Source of the DNA: Polaribacter porphyrae
GTDB taxonomy: Bacteria > Bacteroidota > Bacteroidia > Flavobacteriales > Flavobacteriaceae
Direction of reading: 5' to 3'
Length of the DNA: 64,000 nt
NCBI RefSeq assembly: GCF_002954685.1
Contig: NZ_MSCN01000001.1
Span: 62,001-126,000, forward strand
The notes under the pieces are model-generated. The model was given only the letters and a program-made list of their open reading frames with translations. It made no database searches and had not been told where the DNA came from. This document shows positions 28,492 to 37,385 of the stretch, in pieces; positions within the stretch are counted from its first letter, which is position 1; every line of letters starts with the position of its first letter. A program made the translations under genes and the position numbers.

Positions 28492-28547
28492 AATAAAACA
28501 ATAAAACAATAAAACAATAAAACAATAAAACAATAAAACGATGAAAC
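28492..28547. repeat. Tandem octamer array AATAAAAC x6 plus one degenerate unit
   Basis: Six perfect copies of AATAAAAC occupy 28492-28539, followed by GATGAAAC at 28540-28547. It lies between the nhaD terminator and the start of exbB, upstream of the exbB promoter region. Such short tandem arrays can change length by slippage. Confidence 0.9.
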
Positions 28548-28598
28548 AATTTTAAAATAATTGAGTCGTTACTATAAAGAACATAAATAAGATTTTGA

Positions 28599-29288
28599 AT
28601 GATTTCATTTTTCCAAGAAAATAAAGAAATTTTAGAGGATAACTTATCTGAAGAAAAAACGCTGTCCATCTACAAATTGATTATAGATGGTGGTTTAGGA
28701 GGGCAAATTATAATTGCAATTCTATTTTTGCTTTTAGCAGTCGCTTTGTATATTTATTTTGAGCGTTTTTTTGCAATAAAATCAGCATCAAAAGTTGATA
28801 AAAATTTTATGAATCAAATAAAAGACTATGTTTCTAATGGAAAACTAGAATCTGCTGATGCACTTTGTAAAAGTAAAAATACACCAACAGCAAGGTTAAT
28901 AGGTAAAGGTATTTCTAGAATAGGAAAACCTTTAGAAGATATTAATACAGCAATAGAAACTGCTGGTAAATTAGAAGTGTATCAGCTTGAAAAGAACGTA
29001 TCTGTTTTAGCAACAATTGCTGGTGCAGCACCAATGATAGGCTTTTTAGGAACTGTAATTGGAATGATTGTAGCAATTCATGAAATTGCAAATGCAGGTG
29101 GGCAAATCGATATTAAAATGCTTTCTGATGGATTATATACAGCAATGACAACAACAGTTGCTGGTCTAATTGTAGGTATAATTGCATACATCACTTATAA
29201 TCATTTGGTAGTTAGAACCAATAAAGTGGTGTATCAGATGGAGGCAAAATCGGTTGAGTTTTTAGATTTATTGAACGAGCCAATATAA
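28599..29288 (+). CDS. exbB: MotA/TolQ/ExbB proton channel family protein
   Basis: 229 residues with three membrane helices: about 33-52 (GGQIIIAILFLLLAVALYIYF), 132-155 and 175-197. The region LATIAGAAPMIGFLGTVIGM is the family signature, and GLYTAMTTTVAGLIVGIIAY forms the last helix. With ExbD it harnesses the proton gradient to energise TonB-dependent outer-membrane uptake. It is followed by exbD and tonB-like genes, so the three form an energy-transduction operon. A slightly long acidic N-terminus (NKEILEDNLSEEKT) precedes helix 1. Confidence 0.93.
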   Translation: MISFFQENKEILEDNLSEEKTLSIYKLIIDGGLGGQIIIAILFLLLAVALYIYFERFFAIKSASKVDKNFMNQIKDYVSNGKLESADALCKSKNTPTARLIGKGISRIGKPLEDINTAIETAGKLEVYQLEKNVSVLATIAGAAPMIGFLGTVIGMIVAIHEIANAGGQIDIKMLSDGLYTAMTTTVAGLIVGIIAYITYNHLVVRTNKVVYQMEAKSVEFLDLLNEPI

Positions 29289-29365
29289 GGGTATTGAAAG
29301 ATTAAAAAATTAAAGTATTTAAAGATTTTTTAATTATTCAATTTTTTAATTTTTAAATAATAAAA

Positions 29366-29758
29366 ATGAATTTAAGAGGAAGAAATAAAGTAGATCCATC
29401 ATTCAATATGTCATCAATGACAGATATTGTGTTTTTACTGTTGATATTTTTTATGCTTACCTCAACTTTAGTTACTGTTAGTGCTATTGATGTGTTATTG
29501 CCAAAGGCAGGAGGTAAAACAGAAAATAACAAATCTGTTGCAGTAACTATTACTAGTAAATCTCAATTTTATATTGATAAAACTCGTATTAATTCATCAA
29601 GATTAGAAAGTGAATTATTGAAAAGCGTAGGTACAGATAAAAAGAAAACGATTGTGATTAGAGGAGACAAAGATGTGCCTTATAAAAATGTGATGAAGGT
29701 AATAGATATAGCTAATAAAAATAAATTAAAAATGATTTTAGCTGTAAAAGGGAAGTAA
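29366..29758 (+). CDS. exbD: Biopolymer transport protein ExbD
   Basis: 130 residues: a cytoplasmic N-terminus, one membrane helix at about 20-38 starting with the conserved Asp20 (SSMTDIVFLLLIFFMLTS), which would carry the proton, and a periplasmic domain ending in IANKNKLKMILAVKGK. The length is normal for ExbD/TolR. Its stop codon is directly followed by the tonB start, with no spacer. Confidence 0.93.
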   Translation: MNLRGRNKVDPSFNMSSMTDIVFLLLIFFMLTSTLVTVSAIDVLLPKAGGKTENNKSVAVTITSKSQFYIDKTRINSSRLESELLKSVGTDKKKTIVIRGDKDVPYKNVMKVIDIANKNKLKMILAVKGK

Positions 29759-30586
29759 ATGAGGTTTTTAGAAACAAAGCATAAAAGAAAGTCAGCAACA
29801 ATAACAACAATAATTTTGTTGTTATTGTTGTTTGTAGTCTTCAATTTTGGAATGACTTATTTAGATCCACCAGAAGAATATGGTTTGGCTATTAATTTCG
29901 GAGATTCTAATGTGGGTAAAGGAGACCCCGTAAAAACGACTAAAAAAGTAGCTTCTCCAAAAGTAGTTGAGAAGAAAGAGGTAGTAGAAGAGGTTAAAGA
30001 AACTCCAAAAGAAATTATTAAAGAAGAAATTATTACAGATGATACTACTAAAGATGTACCTGTAGTAGAGAAAGTAAAAGAAGTAAAAAAAGAGCCTGTT
30101 AAAGAGGTTGAGAAAAAAGAAATTCCCAAAGAAAAACCAAAGCCAAAACCATCAAAAGAAACAACAGATGCATTAAACAGTTTGTTAAATGGTAATGCAG
30201 ATAAAGGTGAGCCAAAAGGTGAGGGAGATGATAATAAAAATGGGGTAAAAGGAAATAAAAAAGGAGACCCTGATTCTAATAAATATTATGGAAATACGGG
30301 TAGTGGTTCTGGAGGAAATTATAATTTAGCAGGTAGAAAAGCTTTATCAAAACCAAAAGAACAACCAGATTGTCAAGAAGAAGGTATCGTAGTTGTAAGA
30401 ATTGAGGTTGATAAAAATGGTAAAGTTATTAAGGCAATTCCAGGAGTAAAGGGTTCAACAAATACAGCTACCTGTTTATTAAAACCTGCAAAAGCAGCTG
30501 CGTTAAGAACACAATGGAATGCTGATGAAAAAGCTCCATCAAAACAAATAGGTACTATTATCTATAAGTTTTCTTTGACAGAATAG
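29759..30586 (+). CDS. tonB: TonB-like energy transducer
   Basis: 275 residues. An N-terminal membrane anchor (about 14-34) is followed by a long Lys/Glu/Val/Pro-rich rod (about 60-135), then a Gly/Asn-rich linker, and a C-terminal TonB domain from about residue 200 (GIVVVRIEVDKNGKVIKAI, ending IYKFSLTE). It transmits ExbB-ExbD energy to outer-membrane transporters. The rod shows low-complexity repeats (KEVK, EKKE, PKPK). Two Cys in the C-terminal domain (CQEEG and TCLLK) could form a disulfide. Confidence 0.88.
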   Translation: MRFLETKHKRKSATITTIILLLLLFVVFNFGMTYLDPPEEYGLAINFGDSNVGKGDPVKTTKKVASPKVVEKKEVVEEVKETPKEIIKEEIITDDTTKDVPVVEKVKEVKKEPVKEVEKKEIPKEKPKPKPSKETTDALNSLLNGNADKGEPKGEGDDNKNGVKGNKKGDPDSNKYYGNTGSGSGGNYNLAGRKALSKPKEQPDCQEEGIVVVRIEVDKNGKVIKAIPGVKGSTNTATCLLKPAKAAALRTQWNADEKAPSKQIGTIIYKFSLTE

Positions 30587-30647
30587 ATATTATTAGAATT
30601 AAAAACTATTTTTTCCATTAAACAATTAAATTTGTAAAAAATATTTT

Positions 30648-31079
30648 ATGAAAGTTGGTATAACATTTAGTTCTTTTGATTTGTTACATGCTGGTCATAT
30701 AACAATGTTAGAAGATGCAAAAAGACAGTGCGATTATTTGATATGTGGCTTGCAAACTGATCCTACATTAGATAGGCCAGGTAAAAATAAACCAGTACAA
30801 TCTGTGGTTGAAAGATATATTCAGCTAAAAGGCTGTAAATTTGTTGATGAGATTATACCTTATGCAACTGAACAAGATTTAGAGGATGTATTACGTTCTT
30901 TTAAAATTGATGTTAGAATAATTGGAGAAGAATATGCTAGTAAGCAATTTACAGGAAGAAAATATTGTGAAGAAAAAGGTATTGACTTATATTTTAATAA
31001 AAGAGAACATCGCTTTTCTAGTAGTGGCTTAAGAAGAGAAGTCCAAGAAAAAGAAAATTTGAAAACTAAAGATAAGTAA
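30648..31079 (+). CDS. Adenylyltransferase/cytidylyltransferase-like protein
   Basis: 143 residues with the nucleotidyltransferase HxGH signature (LLHAGHITML, His15-His18) and a C-terminal SSSGLRRE that matches the ISSTxxR motif. The length and pattern resemble glycerol-3-phosphate cytidylyltransferase (TagD-like) members, but the substrate cannot be fixed. It is followed after one base by the UDP-glucose dehydrogenase gene, so it may supply a surface glycan. It interrupts what looks like a tonB-folC neighbourhood. Confidence 0.75.
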   Translation: MKVGITFSSFDLLHAGHITMLEDAKRQCDYLICGLQTDPTLDRPGKNKPVQSVVERYIQLKGCKFVDEIIPYATEQDLEDVLRSFKIDVRIIGEEYASKQFTGRKYCEEKGIDLYFNKREHRFSSSGLRREVQEKENLKTKDK

Positions 31080-31080
31080 T

Positions 31081-32403
31081 TTGAAAATTACAGTTATAGG
31101 TTGTGGCTATGTTGGTCTAACTTCTGGAGCTTGCTTTTCTGAAATGGGAAATCAAGTAACATGTATCGATTTAGATTCTACTAAAATTAAGAATTTAAAT
31201 AAAGGTATTATCCCAATCTTTGAGCCTGGGTTAACTAACCTGATTATAAAAAATAGTAATAAAACATTATTTTTTCATGATAACTTATCCTATTCTCTAT
31301 TAAATTCTGAAATTGTTTTTATTGCAGTTGGAACTCCAATGAAAGAAAATGGAGATGTTGAGTTAAAATATTTTTTAGAAGCAACTAAGCAAATTGGTAA
31401 AATTATAAAGAACGATATAATTATAGTAAATAAATCAACTGTTCCAGTTGGCACTGCTGACAAAGTAAAAAAAATAATTAAAGAGGAACTCGATAAAAGA
31501 AGTGAGAATCTATCCTTTAGTGTTGTTTCTAATCCTGAATTCTTAAAAGAAGGTACAGCAATTACAGATTTTATGAAGCCAGATCGCATTGTAATTGGAG
31601 CAGAATCTGAAGAAACTTTCAATAAAATGGAGCAACTATATTCTCCTTTTTTTAGAACTCATGATCGTTTTATAAGAATGGATATTCGCTCATCTGAAAT
31701 GACTAAATATGCTGCTAATGCAATGTTGGCTACAAAAATTTCTTTCATAAATGAGATAGCTGTCATATGCGAAAAAGTAGGTGCTGATGTAAATAAAGTA
31801 AGGATTGGTATAGGTTCAGATAGTAGAATTGGCTATAATTTTATTTATCCTGGTGCTGGTTATGGTGGTTCATGTTTTCCAAAAGATGTAAAAGCTTTAC
31901 ATAAAATTGCTAAAAATTTTGGATATGAAACAAAGTTAATATCTTCAGTAGAAAAGGTAAATGATGCTCAAAAGTTAATTATTGCAAATAAAGTTATAGA
32001 TAAATTTGGTGAAGATTTATCAAGCAAAAATTTTGCAATTTGGGGGTTGTCATTTAAGCCAGGTACAGATGATGTTAGAGAAGCTCCATCAATTTATGTA
32101 ATAAAAGAATTGTTAGAAAAAGGAGCCTCTGTAAAAGTTTATGATCCAAAAGCTATTGATAAAGCTAAAGAGTTATACTTGTCAGAATTAAACAATATTG
32201 AATACTTCGATTCTAAATATCAAGTTTTAGATAATGCTGATGCATTAATATTGATGACAGAATGGAAAGAATTTCGATCTCCAGATTTCGAAGAGATTAA
32301 GCTAAAGTTAAAATCACCCATTATTTTTGATGGTAGAAATCAATATAATTTCTTTAACCTTAAAGAAAAAGGATTTGAATACTATCAAATAGGAAAAATT
32401 TAA
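31081..32403 (+). CDS. UDP-glucose 6-dehydrogenase
   Basis: 440 residues starting at a TTG codon one base after the preceding stop; no ATG fits the conserved N-terminus. The NAD-binding motif is VIGCGYVGL (5-13) and the catalytic cysteine is Cys265 in YGGSCFPKDVKAL. The enzyme oxidises UDP-glucose to UDP-glucuronate for polysaccharides. The C-terminal half contains WGLSFKPGTDDVREAPS, the usual UDP-binding region. It lies 25 kb or less from the main polysaccharide block. Confidence 0.93.
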   Translation: MKITVIGCGYVGLTSGACFSEMGNQVTCIDLDSTKIKNLNKGIIPIFEPGLTNLIIKNSNKTLFFHDNLSYSLLNSEIVFIAVGTPMKENGDVELKYFLEATKQIGKIIKNDIIIVNKSTVPVGTADKVKKIIKEELDKRSENLSFSVVSNPEFLKEGTAITDFMKPDRIVIGAESEETFNKMEQLYSPFFRTHDRFIRMDIRSSEMTKYAANAMLATKISFINEIAVICEKVGADVNKVRIGIGSDSRIGYNFIYPGAGYGGSCFPKDVKALHKIAKNFGYETKLISSVEKVNDAQKLIIANKVIDKFGEDLSSKNFAIWGLSFKPGTDDVREAPSIYVIKELLEKGASVKVYDPKAIDKAKELYLSELNNIEYFDSKYQVLDNADALILMTEWKEFRSPDFEEIKLKLKSPIIFDGRNQYNFFNLKEKGFEYYQIGKI

Positions 32404-32409
32404 TTTTAT

Positions 32410-33618
32410 ATGAATTACAAACAAACATTAGATTGGATGTTTGCACAATTGCCAATGTATCAAAGGCAAGGAAAAACTGCTTTTAAAAAGGATTTAACCA
32501 ATATTTTAGCATTTTCAGAAGTTCTAAATCATCCTGAAAAAAAGTTCAAATCAATTCATGTTGGTGGCACAAATGGCAAAGGTTCTACAAGTCATATGTT
32601 AGCGTCAATTTTACAAGAAGCTGGTTATAAAGTAGGACTCTACACTTCTCCTCATTTAAAAAACTTTACAGAAAGAATTCGTATTGATGGTAAGGAAATT
32701 CCAAAACAAAAAGTATCTTCATTCATAACAAAATACAAATCATTTTTAGAAGCCCAGAAGTTATCTTTTTTTGAAATGACAGTAGGTCTGGCTTTCAATT
32801 ATTTTGCTAAAGAAAAGGTAGATATTGCAATTATAGAAGTGGGTTTAGGAGGTAGATTAGACTCTACAAATATTATAACTCCAGAGCTTTCAGTAATTAC
32901 CAATATAGGCTTAGATCATACACAATTTTTAGGAGAAACTTTACCAGAAATAGCTTTAGAAAAAGCAGGGATTATAAAAAATAATATACCTATAATAATT
33001 GGAGAAAGACAAGTTGAGGTTGAGGACCTTTTTCTAGAAAAAGCAAAAGATTGTAATGCATTAATAACATTTGCTTCAGATTTTAAAAGAGACTATAAGA
33101 CTGATTTATTTGGTAATTATCAACAGAAAAATATGAATACTGCTGTAATAGCTGTAAAACAATTACAGGAATTTAAAGTATCCTCAAAAAATATAAAAGA
33201 AGGTTTATTAAACGTAGTAAAAAACACCAATTTAAAAGGCAGGTGGCAAATTTTGGTAGAAAACCCTAAAGTAATTTGTGATACTGCACATAATAAAGAA
33301 GGTTTGCAAATTGTTTTGCACCAATTAAAAAAAGAAAAATATACGAATCTGCATATTGTTTTAGGTATTGTTTCTGATAAAAAAATAGATGAAATTTTAC
33401 AATTATTTTCTGCAAAAGCAATTTACTATTTTTGTCAACCAGATATTCCAAGAGGTTTATCTGCCAAAATTTTACAAAAAGAAGCTAAAAAATTTGGTTT
33501 ACAAGGAGATGTGTATAGCTCTGTGAAAAAAGCATATAAGAAAGCAACTACAAATGCAAATAAAGGCGATTTAATTTATATTGGAGGTAGTACATTTGTT
33601 GTTGCAGAAATTATTTAG
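32410..33618 (+). CDS. folC: Bifunctional folylpolyglutamate / dihydrofolate synthase
   Basis: 402 residues of the Mur-ligase type. The ATP-binding loop is HVGGTNGKGSTSHML (about 53-67), followed by VGLYTSPHLKNFTERIRI; GLGGRLDSTN is the second conserved segment. It adds glutamate to dihydropteroate and to folates in the cytoplasm. It starts 6 bases after the UDP-glucose dehydrogenase gene and ends 3 bases before the fcl-like gene, so a housekeeping folC is embedded in sugar-nucleotide genes. Confidence 0.95.
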   Translation: MNYKQTLDWMFAQLPMYQRQGKTAFKKDLTNILAFSEVLNHPEKKFKSIHVGGTNGKGSTSHMLASILQEAGYKVGLYTSPHLKNFTERIRIDGKEIPKQKVSSFITKYKSFLEAQKLSFFEMTVGLAFNYFAKEKVDIAIIEVGLGGRLDSTNIITPELSVITNIGLDHTQFLGETLPEIALEKAGIIKNNIPIIIGERQVEVEDLFLEKAKDCNALITFASDFKRDYKTDLFGNYQQKNMNTAVIAVKQLQEFKVSSKNIKEGLLNVVKNTNLKGRWQILVENPKVICDTAHNKEGLQIVLHQLKKEKYTNLHIVLGIVSDKKIDEILQLFSAKAIYYFCQPDIPRGLSAKILQKEAKKFGLQGDVYSSVKKAYKKATTNANKGDLIYIGGSTFVVAEII

Positions 33619-33621
33619 AAA

Positions 33622-34587
33622 ATGAGTTTAAATAAAAATACAAAAATTTATATTGCAGGTCATAAAGGTATGGTTGGTACAGCAGTTTGGCGCGCTCTAG
33701 AAAGTAAAGGATACACAAGTTTAATAGGAAAATCGAGCAAGGAATTAGATTTAAGAAATCAACAAGAAGTAGGTAATTTTTTTAAAATAGAAAAACCAGA
33801 TGTTGTAATAGATGCAGCTGCAAGAGTTGGTGGTATTTTGGCAAATAATGATTTTCCATATCAATTTTTAATGGAAAATATGCAAATTCAAAATAATTTA
33901 ATTGATAGTTCTTTACAAAACGGGGTAAAGAAATTTATCTTTTTAGGCAGTTCTTGCATTTATCCAAAATTAGCGAAACAACCCCTAAAAGAAGAATGTT
34001 TGTTAACGGACTCATTAGAGCCAACCAATGAATGGTATGCAATTGCTAAAATAACAGGTGTAAAAGCTTGCCAAGCTATTAGAAAACAATTTAAAAAAGA
34101 CTACGTTAGTTTAATGCCTACAAATTTATATGGTTTTTATGATAATTTTGATTTAAAAACATCACATGTTTTACCAGCAATGATTCGTAAATTTCATGAG
34201 GCAAAACTCAACAATCATACTGATGTTATTTTATGGGGAAGTGGAACCCCAATGCGTGAATTCCTATTTGTAGATGATATGGCAAATGCTGTTGTTTTTG
34301 CGTTAGAAAATAAAATGTCAGAATTTTTATATAATATTGGTACAGGAAAAGATATTACAATAAAAGAATTGGCTGAAACTATCCAACAAGAAATTGGACA
34401 TCAGGGAAAAATTATTTGGGATTCAGAAAAACCAGATGGAACACCAAGAAAGTTAATGGATGTTTCTAAAATGAAAGATTTAGGTTGGCAGTTTTCTACA
34501 GAGTTAAATGAAGGGATTTCAAAAACTTATCAATGGTTTTTAGAAAACATAGAAAATATTAAAGAAGTAAAATTAGAAGATATTTAA
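33622..34587 (+). CDS. fcl: GDP-L-fucose synthase
   Basis: 321 residues of the SDR epimerase/reductase family. Cofactor motif IYIAGHKGMVGTAVWRALE (9-27), FLGSSCIYPK near residue 110 and the active-site Tyr-x3-Lys as YAIAKITG. It epimerises and reduces GDP-4-keto-6-deoxymannose to GDP-L-fucose. Paired with gmd, which makes its substrate, with a 3-base gap. The length is normal. Confidence 0.93.
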   Translation: MSLNKNTKIYIAGHKGMVGTAVWRALESKGYTSLIGKSSKELDLRNQQEVGNFFKIEKPDVVIDAAARVGGILANNDFPYQFLMENMQIQNNLIDSSLQNGVKKFIFLGSSCIYPKLAKQPLKEECLLTDSLEPTNEWYAIAKITGVKACQAIRKQFKKDYVSLMPTNLYGFYDNFDLKTSHVLPAMIRKFHEAKLNNHTDVILWGSGTPMREFLFVDDMANAVVFALENKMSEFLYNIGTGKDITIKELAETIQQEIGHQGKIIWDSEKPDGTPRKLMDVSKMKDLGWQFSTELNEGISKTYQWFLENIENIKEVKLEDI

Positions 34588-34590
34588 AAT

Positions 34591-35703
34591 ATGAAAGTTG
34601 CATTTATAACAGGAGTAACAGGACAAGATGGTGCTTATTTAAGTGAGTTTTTGCTGAAAAAAGGCTATAAAGTTCATGGAATGAAAAGAAGATCTTCCCT
34701 TTTTAATACTGATAGAATTGATCATTTATATCAAGATCCACATGTAGATAACAGGAATTTCTTTTTGCATTATGGTGATATGACAGACAGTACAAACATT
34801 ACGCGTTTGATTAAAGAAATTCAACCAGATGAAATTTATAATTTAGCTGCAATGAGCCATGTAGCTGTATCTTTTGAAACACCAGAATATACAGGAAACG
34901 CAGATGGACTAGGGACGTTAAGAATTTTAGATGCTGTTAGATTACTTGGTTTAGAAAAGAAAACAAGAATTTATCAAGCCTCAACTTCAGAATTATATGG
35001 AAAAGTTCAAGAAGTTCCACAAACAGAAACAACACCATTTTATCCTAGGTCTCCTTACGCAGTTGCAAAAATGTATGCTTATTGGATAACTGTTAACTAC
35101 AGAGAAGCTTATGGTATGTTTTCTTGTAATGGAATTTTATTTAATCATGAATCACCTTTAAGAGGGGAAACCTTTGTAACTAGAAAAATAACAAGGGCAG
35201 TATCAAGAATTGCGTTGGGATTACAGGATAAGCTTTATTTGGGTAATTTAGATGCAAAAAGAGATTGGGGGCATGCAAAAGATTATGTAAGAATGATGTG
35301 GTTAATTTTACAAGCAAAGGAGCCAGAAGATTGGGTTATAGCTACAGGTAAAACAACAACCGTTAGAGATTTTGTAAGAATGAGTTTTGATGAAGTTGGT
35401 ATCAAGTTAGAATTTAAAGGAGAAGGTGTAGAGGAAAAAGGATATATAAAATCTTGTAATAACAAAAAGTACCAACTTGAAGAAGGAAAACAAATATTAG
35501 CTATTGATCCTAAATATTTTAGACCCACAGAAGTAGAATTATTGATCGGTGACGCAACAAAAGCAAAGAACAAGTTAGGCTGGGAATGCAAGTACAATTT
35601 GCAAGATTTGGTTAAGGATATGATGCAAGGAGATTTAAGTTTAATGGAGAAAGAACAGTATTTAAAAGATGGAGGTTATGTAACATTAAATTATTTTGAA
35701 TAA
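34591..35703 (+). CDS. gmd: GDP-mannose 4,6-dehydratase
   Basis: 370 residues, typical for the enzyme. [20 protein letters not shown] is the cofactor motif, [14 protein letters not shown] holds the catalytic Thr/Ser and Glu, and [10 protein letters not shown] is Tyr-x3-Lys; [17 protein letters not shown] is a family hallmark. It converts GDP-mannose to GDP-4-keto-6-deoxymannose. With fcl this gives GDP-L-fucose for glycans. Confidence 0.95.
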   Translation: MKVAFITGVTGQDGAYLSEFLLKKGYKVHGMKRRSSLFNTDRIDHLYQDPHVDNRNFFLHYGDMTDSTNITRLIKEIQPDEIYNLAAMSHVAVSFETPEYTGNADGLGTLRILDAVRLLGLEKKTRIYQASTSELYGKVQEVPQTETTPFYPRSPYAVAKMYAYWITVNYREAYGMFSCNGILFNHESPLRGETFVTRKITRAVSRIALGLQDKLYLGNLDAKRDWGHAKDYVRMMWLILQAKEPEDWVIATGKTTTVRDFVRMSFDEVGIKLEFKGEGVEEKGYIKSCNNKKYQLEEGKQILAIDPKYFRPTEVELLIGDATKAKNKLGWECKYNLQDLVKDMMQGDLSLMEKEQYLKDGGYVTLNYFE

Positions 35704-35719
35704 TAATTAACTTTTTCTT

Positions 35720-35749
35720 TTGGTAAGTTTAAAATCTATTATATATTTG
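35720..35749 (+). promoter_or_regulatory. Promoter of tRNA-Val
   Basis: TTG at 35720-35722 and TATATTTG at 35742-35749, separated by 19 bases, match the Bacteroidota -33/-7 pattern; the tRNA begins 15 bases further on. Confidence 0.7.
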
Positions 35750-35763
35750 CATCCGCTATTATA

Positions 35764-35838
35764 GGGCGCGTAGCTCAGTTGGTTCAGAGCACTTGGTTTA
35801 CACCCAAGGGGTCAGGGGTTCGAATCCCTTCGCGCCCA
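35764..35838 (+). tRNA. tRNA-Val (anticodon TAC)
   Basis: A 75-nt cloverleaf can be drawn by hand: acceptor GGGCGCG pairs with CGCGCCC, D stem GCTC/GAGC, anticodon stem CTTGG/CCAAG with loop TTTACAC (anticodon TAC), and T stem AGGGG/CCCTT with loop TTCGAAT. CCA is not encoded (the sequence continues ACA after the acceptor). A terminator follows at once. Confidence 0.96.
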
Positions 35839-35845
35839 CAATAAC

Positions 35846-35877
35846 AATCCTTTACAAATATTTGTAAAGGATTTTTT
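35846..35877 (+). terminator. Terminator after tRNA-Val
   Basis: AATCCTTTACAAAT ATTTGTAAAGGATT followed by TTTT: a perfect 14-bp inverted repeat with T run. Confidence 0.85.
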
Positions 35878-35902
35878 AATTAAAAATAATTTTAACTGAA
35901 TT

Positions 35903-36328
35903 ATGAAAAAAAATGTTGTAATTGTTTCTGGTTATTTTAATCCTATCCATAAAGGTCATATAGAATATTTTAATCAAGCTAAATCTATTTCAGATTTATT
36001 GTTTGTTATTGTAAATAACGATTATCAAAGAACTCTAAAGAGGTCAAAAGAATTTCAAAAAGAGAGTGAAAGATTGTTGATTGTTGAAAATATTAAAGCT
36101 GTAGATAAGGCTTTTTTATCAATAGATAAAGATAAAACCGTTTGTGAAACTATTAATTATATAGTTAATAAATTTAAAAATGATTTTAAATTTTCATTCG
36201 CAAATGGTGGTGATCAGAATAATAACTCTATACCTGAAAGTACAATTTGTAAAGAGTTAGGCGTTAAACTAGTCGATGGTTTAGGAGATAAGATTCAATC
36301 TTCATCATGGCTTCTTAAAAAGAAATAA
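35903..36328 (+). CDS. Cytidylyltransferase/adenylyltransferase-like protein
   Basis: 141 residues with the HxGH signature (NPIHKGHIEYF, His14-His17) and a terminal IQSSSWLLK that replaces the ISSTxxR motif. A GGDQNN segment near residue 105 is reminiscent of RfaE C-terminal/FAD-synthase-like proteins. It may activate a sugar phosphate or polyol phosphate for the polysaccharide locus that begins here. It is distinct in sequence from the similar-size protein near 30.7 kb. Confidence 0.7.
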   Translation: MKKNVVIVSGYFNPIHKGHIEYFNQAKSISDLLFVIVNNDYQRTLKRSKEFQKESERLLIVENIKAVDKAFLSIDKDKTVCETINYIVNKFKNDFKFSFANGGDQNNNSIPESTICKELGVKLVDGLGDKIQSSSWLLKKK

Positions 36329-36400
36329 TATTATAGCTATAAAAATATAAGAAATAAGTTATTTTTTATACTTTCGTACTTTAAAAGGAAATTAATTCAT

Positions 36401-37381
36401 ATGTATGAAAAAATAAAAGAAAAAAGAGTTTTAGTTACAGGTGGTGCTGGTTTTATAGGCTCTAACCTTTGTGAGTATCTTCTATCTCTTGGTTGCTATG
36501 TAGTGTGTTTAGATAATTTTGCAACAGGTAGAGAAAGTAATATTTCTACTTTTAAAAATAATAGTAGATTTAGACATATAACTGGGGATATTAGAAATTT
36601 AAATGATTGCCTAAAGGCTACTGAAAATGTTGATTTTGTTTTACATCAAGCTGCATTAGGTTCAGTTCCTAGATCTATCAAAGACCCCATAACTTCAAAT
36701 GAAGTTAATATTAATGGTTTTTTAAACATGTTAGTTGCTTCAAGGGATAATAAAGTAAAACGCTTTGTTTATGCGGCAAGTTCTTCTACATATGGGGACT
36801 CTTCTAGTTTACCTAAAATTGAGGACGTTATTGGTAAGCCACTTTCTCCATATGCAATTACAAAATATGTTAACGAACTATATGCTGATGTATTTTCAAA
36901 AACTTACGGAATCGAAACAATTGGTTTAAGATATTTTAATGTATTTGGAAGAAGGCAAGATTCAGATGGTGCTTATGCAGCCGTTATTCCTAAATTTGTA
37001 AAAAAATTAATGTCAGGTAAATCTCCTGTAATTAACGGAGATGGTTCTTTTTCTAGAGATTTTACTTATATTGACAATGTAATTCAAGCTAATATTTTGA
37101 GTTTAATTGCCGATCAAGCTGCTACAAATTCAGTTTACAATGTTGCATATGGTAGCAGAAATACCTTAAACGATTTAATAGAGTACTTGAAAGATTGTTT
37201 GATGGAATTTAAACCAGACGTTTTAGATATTGAAATTAAGTATGGACCAAATAGGGTAGGAGATATACCTCATTCTCATGCCAGTATAGAAAAAGCAAAA
37301 AGCAGATTAAAATACAGCCCACAATTTTCATTACAAGAAGGGCTTAAAAAATCCGTTAAATGGTACTGGGAAAATTTATAA
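36401..37381 (+). CDS. NAD-dependent UDP-N-acetylhexosamine 4-epimerase (WbpP/TviC-like)
   Basis: 326 residues, extended SDR family. Cofactor motif VTGGAGFIGSNLCEYLL (13-29), catalytic Tyr-x3-Lys in LSPYAITKYVNELYAD, and GRRQDSDGAYAAVIPKF, which resembles the substrate-binding segment of WbpP/TviC. The enzyme would interconvert UDP-GlcNAc and UDP-GalNAc (or the acids). Its partner 4 bases downstream is a UDP-HexNAc 6-dehydrogenase, as in the Vi antigen and P. aeruginosa O6 pathways. Confidence 0.86.
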   Translation: MYEKIKEKRVLVTGGAGFIGSNLCEYLLSLGCYVVCLDNFATGRESNISTFKNNSRFRHITGDIRNLNDCLKATENVDFVLHQAALGSVPRSIKDPITSNEVNINGFLNMLVASRDNKVKRFVYAASSSTYGDSSSLPKIEDVIGKPLSPYAITKYVNELYADVFSKTYGIETIGLRYFNVFGRRQDSDGAYAAVIPKFVKKLMSGKSPVINGDGSFSRDFTYIDNVIQANILSLIADQAATNSVYNVAYGSRNTLNDLIEYLKDCLMEFKPDVLDIEIKYGPNRVGDIPHSHASIEKAKSRLKYSPQFSLQEGLKKSVKWYWENL

Positions 37382-37385
37382 AAAA

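Noticed and set aside
28492..28547. CRISPR-like repeat array
   Set aside because: The units are only 8 bases long, directly adjacent with no spacers; this is a simple tandem repeat.
35764..35838. tRNA-Val as attachment site of an integrated element
   Set aside because: No integrase gene or repeated tRNA 3' end is seen in the window.
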